From NCBI GenBank assembly GCA_019750035.1, contig JAIEOZ010000190.1, positions 1-38,566 of the forward strand: DNA of 38,566 nucleotides. The letters are read 5' to 3'. Positions 35,299-38,566 of this stretch are shown in pieces. The notes under the pieces were generated by a model that worked only from the letters and a program-made list of their open reading frames with translations, had not been told where the DNA came from and ran no database searches. Origin of the DNA: Alphaproteobacteria bacterium (GTDB taxonomy: Bacteria > Pseudomonadota > Alphaproteobacteria > UBA9655). The stretch's first letter is position 1. The number at the start of each line of letters is the position of its first letter. The translations under genes were made by a program, and so were the position numbers.

Positions 35299-35850
35299 AT
35301 GCGTAAGTGGTTTAAAATAAAAATAGGAAAAGAAGATCGAGGAGTGGCGGCTATTGAATTTGCCATTCTTTTACCTGTTCTTCTCCTAACGTTCTTTGGT
35401 CTTTTTGATATTGCTAACTTTTCTTATTGCAGTAATAAAATGAACCGAACTGCCCAAGAAATTAACAATATTGTCACCCGTGGAAATCTGACGAAACCTG
35501 AGTTAGATTCACTGTTACAGGTTTCCGTTTTAATCGCGCAGCCCTTCAACTTTACGGCTTCAGGCAATGTTATTGTCACTTCAGTGGCTGTTGTGAGCGC
35601 AAATCAAGGGCCTCAGATTATGTGGCAAGATAGTTATCCTGGAGGAACGTCCGAGAGCAGAATTGCACCTGCAAGTTTGCCGGGAGGGTTAGTCCTTAAT
35701 ACGAACCAAACAGCCATCTTTACGGAAGTTTTTTTTACCTATACGCCGCTTATTTCAAATTATATTCTTGCGCCAAGTCAAACACAAATATATGCTTTGG
35801 CAGCAGCGCTTCCGCGCCAAGGTCAAATGACAACCCTTCCTGCAAGTTAA
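35299..35850 (+). CDS. tadF: TadE/TadF-like pseudopilin
   Basis: This is a second pseudopilin-like protein, with DRGVAAIEFAILLPVLLLTFFGLFDIANF (about 13-41) as the N-terminal membrane segment. I chose the ATG at 35299, preceded by TGAGGT at a good distance. A TTG at 35287 in frame overlaps the tadE stop but has no better site. The name tadF rests on position after tadE; by sequence alone TadE and TadF are hard to tell apart. Its C-terminal part is periplasmic. Confidence 0.85.
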   Translation: MRKWFKIKIGKEDRGVAAIEFAILLPVLLLTFFGLFDIANFSYCSNKMNRTAQEINNIVTRGNLTKPELDSLLQVSVLIAQPFNFTASGNVIVTSVAVVSANQGPQIMWQDSYPGGTSESRIAPASLPGGLVLNTNQTAIFTEVFFTYTPLISNYILAPSQTQIYALAAALPRQGQMTTLPAS

Positions 35851-35893
35851 CTTTTATTTGTTAAAAATTAAGTGAGTCTAATTTATTAATATA

Positions 35894-35902
35894 TGATATA
35901 AT
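35894..35902 (+). promoter_or_regulatory. Extended -10 promoter candidate before tadG
   Basis: TGATATAAT is a perfect extended -10, 37 bases before the tadG ATG, in an 88-bp gap after tadF. It matches the box before cpaF over 11 bases (TATGATATAAT) and at the same distance from the start codon. No good -35 is seen. Confidence 0.45.
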
Positions 35903-35938
35903 AATCGTATAAGTATATATGTAAAAAAAGAGGACAAA

Positions 35939-37636
35939 ATGGGGATCTGGGTAAGACTAAAAAGTAACTGTGGTTACGCATTGACCTTTTTCCAACATGA
36001 AGCTGGGGTTGTGGCCATTATTTATGGCCTTGCCCTTCTTCCTATATTTGGAATGCTTGGGCTCGCTATTGATGTGGGTCGTGTGTATTACGTTCACTCC
36101 ATTATTACAGGCGCTTCAGATGCTGCTGCTCTTGCAGGCGCGAGTGCAGGAGGAACAGCTGACAATATGACAGCGCAAGCGACAGCTATCTTTAATGCCA
36201 ACATTCCTAAAAATTTTATTGCAACGATTTCAGGCCCAACGATTCTGCTTTCATCTAACAATACAGTGGTTAATGTTTCGGCAACAGGAACGATTAATAC
36301 AACATTTATGCAAATTTTAGGAGAACCTACGATTGCGGCAACGGCAACGTCCCAGGCTCAAGTGACAACAACGGGAGCAGAAGTTGTTCTGGCGCTTGAT
36401 AATACAGGATCGATGGCGGGATCTCCGATGTCAGGAGAAATTAGTGCGGCTCAACTGCTGGTGAATACCTTATATGGAAGTGCAACAAATGATACGGTGA
36501 ATGGGCTTTGGGTTGGCGTCGTGCCCTATACAACAACAGTAAATATTAGCACAACAGGAGGGAGTAATTGGTTAACAACCCTGGGCAAAGCGCAAATTGC
36601 CAATACCAATCTGTACCCAAATATTGCACCTACCTCAACAAGTGTGGGGGGGAGATGGATGGGGTGTGTAGAAGCCCGTACACCGAACAGCTTTACGTCC
36701 TATGGCTATACAAGTTATGCGAATGGAACAGATGCAACGGATACGCCTCCCACCTCGGATTCAACAAAGTTTACTCCTTTCCTTTATCCATCAACAATGA
36801 TTCATCATTATACATTTGGCCAACCTTTGAACAGAGGAACACTATCAACGAGTAGGAATGCCCTCGGAACACCTCCCTGGGGGAAAAATGGGAGCACGCG
36901 CGGGGATAATGATTGGACATTGAGTGGGACTGTTCCTTCTGGATCGGGGCTTCATTTTGGAGATAACTATAATTGGCATGGAGGAGATGGGAATACGGGC
37001 GTAGGGCCTAATTTAGGCTGCCCTGTTCCGCTGCTTCCTTTAACGGCCTCGCAAACAACTGTGCAAAATACCATTAGCAACATGAAAGCGACCTTTAGGG
37101 GAGGAACCATGATCAATGTGGGTCTTTCCACAGCCTGGTTAATGCTTTCCCCAAGAATGCAGGGGTTATGGCCGGGAAGTCCTTCCACTTTGCCCCAAGC
37201 TTATGATAAGACGCTAAAAGTCGTTGTTTTGATGACAGATGGTCAAAACCAATGGTATGACTGGCCAGGAGGTGTGCCAGGGCAACCTGCTCCTAGTTCC
37301 GATAATTATTCTGCAGATGCTGACTATACAGGATATAGCCGACTGGCGGAAGGACGTACAGGGACCACTAGTCCTACTCAAATAACAACTAATTTAAATA
37401 ACAGCATGGCCACTATGTGCACCAACTTAAAAAATAATGGTGTTGTGATCTATACGATTCTCTTTAACCATGATGGATCGGCGGGAAGCTCTGCGAACCA
37501 AGCCCTTTTTCAAAATTGTGCAACGGATTCAAGTAAGTATTTCTTAACAATTACCAATGCCGAGCTCACGGCGGCCTTTTCAAACATTGGCCAATCCATC
37601 TCAAATCTTCGGTTGCAATGGCCCGGTACGCCTTAA
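35939..37636 (+). CDS. tadG: TadG-like protein with von Willebrand factor A domain
   Basis: This is a large Tad-associated protein whose role may be to anchor or cap the pilus. The N-terminal TadG/TadE-like membrane segment is AGVVAIIYGLALLPIFGMLGLAIDVGRVYYVHS (about 22-54), followed by ASDAAALAGA. The VWA domain begins at about 147, with the metal-ion site DNTGS at 154-158 and VVVLMTDGQN near 425-434. Between them is a long Ser/Thr/Gly/Asn-rich insertion (about 215-365). The 565-residue length is typical. GAGGA lies before the ATG, with its own extended -10 upstream. Confidence 0.9.
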   Translation: MGIWVRLKSNCGYALTFFQHEAGVVAIIYGLALLPIFGMLGLAIDVGRVYYVHSIITGASDAAALAGASAGGTADNMTAQATAIFNANIPKNFIATISGPTILLSSNNTVVNVSATGTINTTFMQILGEPTIAATATSQAQVTTTGAEVVLALDNTGSMAGSPMSGEISAAQLLVNTLYGSATNDTVNGLWVGVVPYTTTVNISTTGGSNWLTTLGKAQIANTNLYPNIAPTSTSVGGRWMGCVEARTPNSFTSYGYTSYANGTDATDTPPTSDSTKFTPFLYPSTMIHHYTFGQPLNRGTLSTSRNALGTPPWGKNGSTRGDNDWTLSGTVPSGSGLHFGDNYNWHGGDGNTGVGPNLGCPVPLLPLTASQTTVQNTISNMKATFRGGTMINVGLSTAWLMLSPRMQGLWPGSPSTLPQAYDKTLKVVVLMTDGQNQWYDWPGGVPGQPAPSSDNYSADADYTGYSRLAEGRTGTTSPTQITTNLNNSMATMCTNLKNNGVVIYTILFNHDGSAGSSANQALFQNCATDSSKYFLTITNAELTAAFSNIGQSISNLRLQWPGTP

Positions 37637-37659
37637 ATTTGACTGGGTGTTTAAAAGAA

Positions 37660-37684
37660 AAAGGGAGAGCTTAGCTCTCCCTTT
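37660..37684. terminator. Bidirectional intrinsic terminator
   Basis: AAAGGGAGAGC and GCTCTCCCTTT form an 11-bp stem around a TTA loop. On the minus strand it is followed by TTCTTTT after TTTTT, a good U tract for the repeat-protein gene. On the plus strand TTTAAATTT gives a weaker exit for tadG. Confidence 0.85.
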
Positions 37685-37705
37685 AAATTTAGAAAATTTT
37701 AGTAT

Positions 37706-38284
37706 TTATTTTTGTGCATTCAATTTGGTTTGAACTTCTTGATAGACGGGGTCAAGGTCCTTAACAAGGTCAAAATGGATAGGGCTTTTTCTGAAATACT
37801 CGATTGAATCTTGAATAATTAATCCTAAAGTTTCTTCAAAGCTGGCATTAGGATGTTCTCTTATAACTGTTCTAGAGGTTCCCCAAACAAGAGGTTGCTC
37901 TCTAAATTTTTTGATAACTGGATATTGGGCTTGCAACTCATCAAGTTTTCTTTCAAATTTTTGACGGTGCACGACCATATCAGCTTTTCTATACACAGGA
38001 TCCATACCTTCAACTAGATCAGAATAGAGGCTATAAGTCTTTATGAAATGCTGGATAGATTTATCAATAGTTAATTTTAGAGCTTCTTCGAAGCTAGCAT
38101 TAGGATGTTCTTTTATAACTGTTCTAGAGGTTCCCCAAACAAAAGGTTGCTCTCTAAATTTTTTGATAATTGGGTGGCGGACTTCCCAAGTATTAAGACC
38201 GACTTCAAATTCTTGGTGGAGATTAGCTTTAAGAGAACTTCCGACCATTAAACTCATTATAAATAGGGTGGCAATTTTTTTCAT
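37706..38284 (-). CDS. Secreted protein of two 84-residue repeats, unrecognised family
   Basis: I do not recognise this protein. A signal peptide (about 1-20, KKIATLFIMSLMVGSSLKA) precedes two tandem units with an 84-residue period. Each begins near P.IKKFREQP.VWGTSRTVI and runs on to EHPNASFEE, then a helix and a D-P-V-Y motif (DPVYRK and DPVYQE). I chose the ATG at 38284, the second of two adjacent ATGs, because it lies seven bases after AAGGAG. The core of the two units differs at only about three of 77 bases, so it looks recently duplicated or homogenised. It ends at a good terminator. Function unknown. Confidence 0.75.
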   Translation of the reverse strand: MKKIATLFIMSLMVGSSLKANLHQEFEVGLNTWEVRHPIIKKFREQPFVWGTSRTVIKEHPNASFEEALKLTIDKSIQHFIKTYSLYSDLVEGMDPVYRKADMVVHRQKFERKLDELQAQYPVIKKFREQPLVWGTSRTVIREHPNASFEETLGLIIQDSIEYFRKSPIHFDLVKDLDPVYQEVQTKLNAQK

Positions 38285-38403
38285 CATATAACTCCTTGTT
38301 ACCATCAAAGTGTCTAATAATGAATATAATTTATAATTGCAAATAAAATAATTTTAATAAAATTTAATTAAAATTTTAGTAATAATGGTTCGCTATATGC
38401 GTA

Positions 38404-38523
38404 ATGGATAAAGCAAAGTTTCTAAATTTTGGCATTGTAAGAGGGAGGGAGTTTATTAATAGAAGGAATCCAAAGATTGTGTCACCTCGGAATTTAGAAA
38501 ATCTTAGCGAATATACTCATTGA
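38404..38523 (+). CDS. Possible small protein of 39 residues
   Basis: The frame opens at ATG 38404 and ends at TGA 38521-38523. It reads MDKAKFLNFGIVRGREF and continues with basic residues to NLSEYTH. There is no clear ribosome binding site, and no family is recognised. It could be a remnant of a larger gene or a chance frame, in the otherwise empty 258-bp window end. Confidence 0.25.
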   Translation: MDKAKFLNFGIVRGREFINRRNPKIVSPRNLENLSEYTH

Positions 38524-38566
38524 ATTTGAAGATACCATGTTTCCTACCGACGGGTGTCATTCCCGC

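Noticed and set aside
1-38566. CRISPR array, tRNA or rRNA genes, prophage or toxin-antitoxin modules
   Set aside because: I saw no regularly spaced repeats, no tRNA-like cloverleaf or rRNA stretches, and no integrase, phage structural or toxin-antitoxin gene pairs.

Overview
The window is AT-rich, gene-dense bacterial chromosome. A Caulobacter-type cpa/tad order, a CycM-like anchored cytochrome c, a YejABEF transporter and a lytic transglycosylase of a type I associate with Rhodospirillales all suggest an alphaproteobacterium. The AT bias, the dispersed palindromic repeat whose translation contains SSLRAERSNP, and several lineage-restricted secreted proteins make a Holosporales- or Paracaedibacter-like, possibly protist-associated, lineage plausible. 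That placement is inference, because no rRNA or tRNA gene is visible.

Layout. 58-2670: a secreted lytic transglycosylase (-), a BioC-like methyltransferase (+) and a membrane-anchored cytochrome c (+). 2692-8254: a compact yejABEF operon for oligopeptide import. 8317-9570: two unrecognised exported proteins, one a small cysteine-repeat protein. 9675-12944 (-): a housekeeping operon rpmF-plsX-fabH-asd that links ribosomal protein L32, phospholipid and fatty-acid initiation and the aspartate-family amino-acid and diaminopimelate branch. 13160-13299: a decayed relic that resembles an IS630-type transposase. 13326-19042 (-): a complete tripartite RND efflux operon (outer-membrane factor, fusion protein, pump). 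19190-22258 (+): a two-gene ABC importer with a fused double permease and an ATPase with a C-terminal extra domain, but no binding protein. 22373-25184 (-): a large unrecognised repeat-bearing membrane-anchored protein and an MFS transporter.

25397-37636 (+) is one long Tad (tight adherence) pilus locus: tadD, cpaA, cpaB, cpaC, cpaD, cpaE, cpaF, tadB, tadC, a palindromic repeat island, then tadE, tadF and tadG. It encodes the prepilin peptidase, secretin, pilotin-like lipoproteins, localisation ATPase, motor ATPase, two platform proteins and three pseudopilin or tip-like proteins. The major Flp pilin gene is not in the locus. Two identical extended -10 boxes sit just before cpaF and tadG and suggest internal promoters. 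37706-38284 (-) encodes a secreted protein made of two 84-residue repeats, followed by a shared bidirectional terminator.

The least described items are the cysteine-repeat protein, the duplicated 84-residue-repeat protein, the 506-residue protein beside the Tad locus, the pilin-less Tad locus with its inserted repeat, and the palindromic operator candidate between the efflux and ABC operons. I did not find a clear wholly new multigene system.
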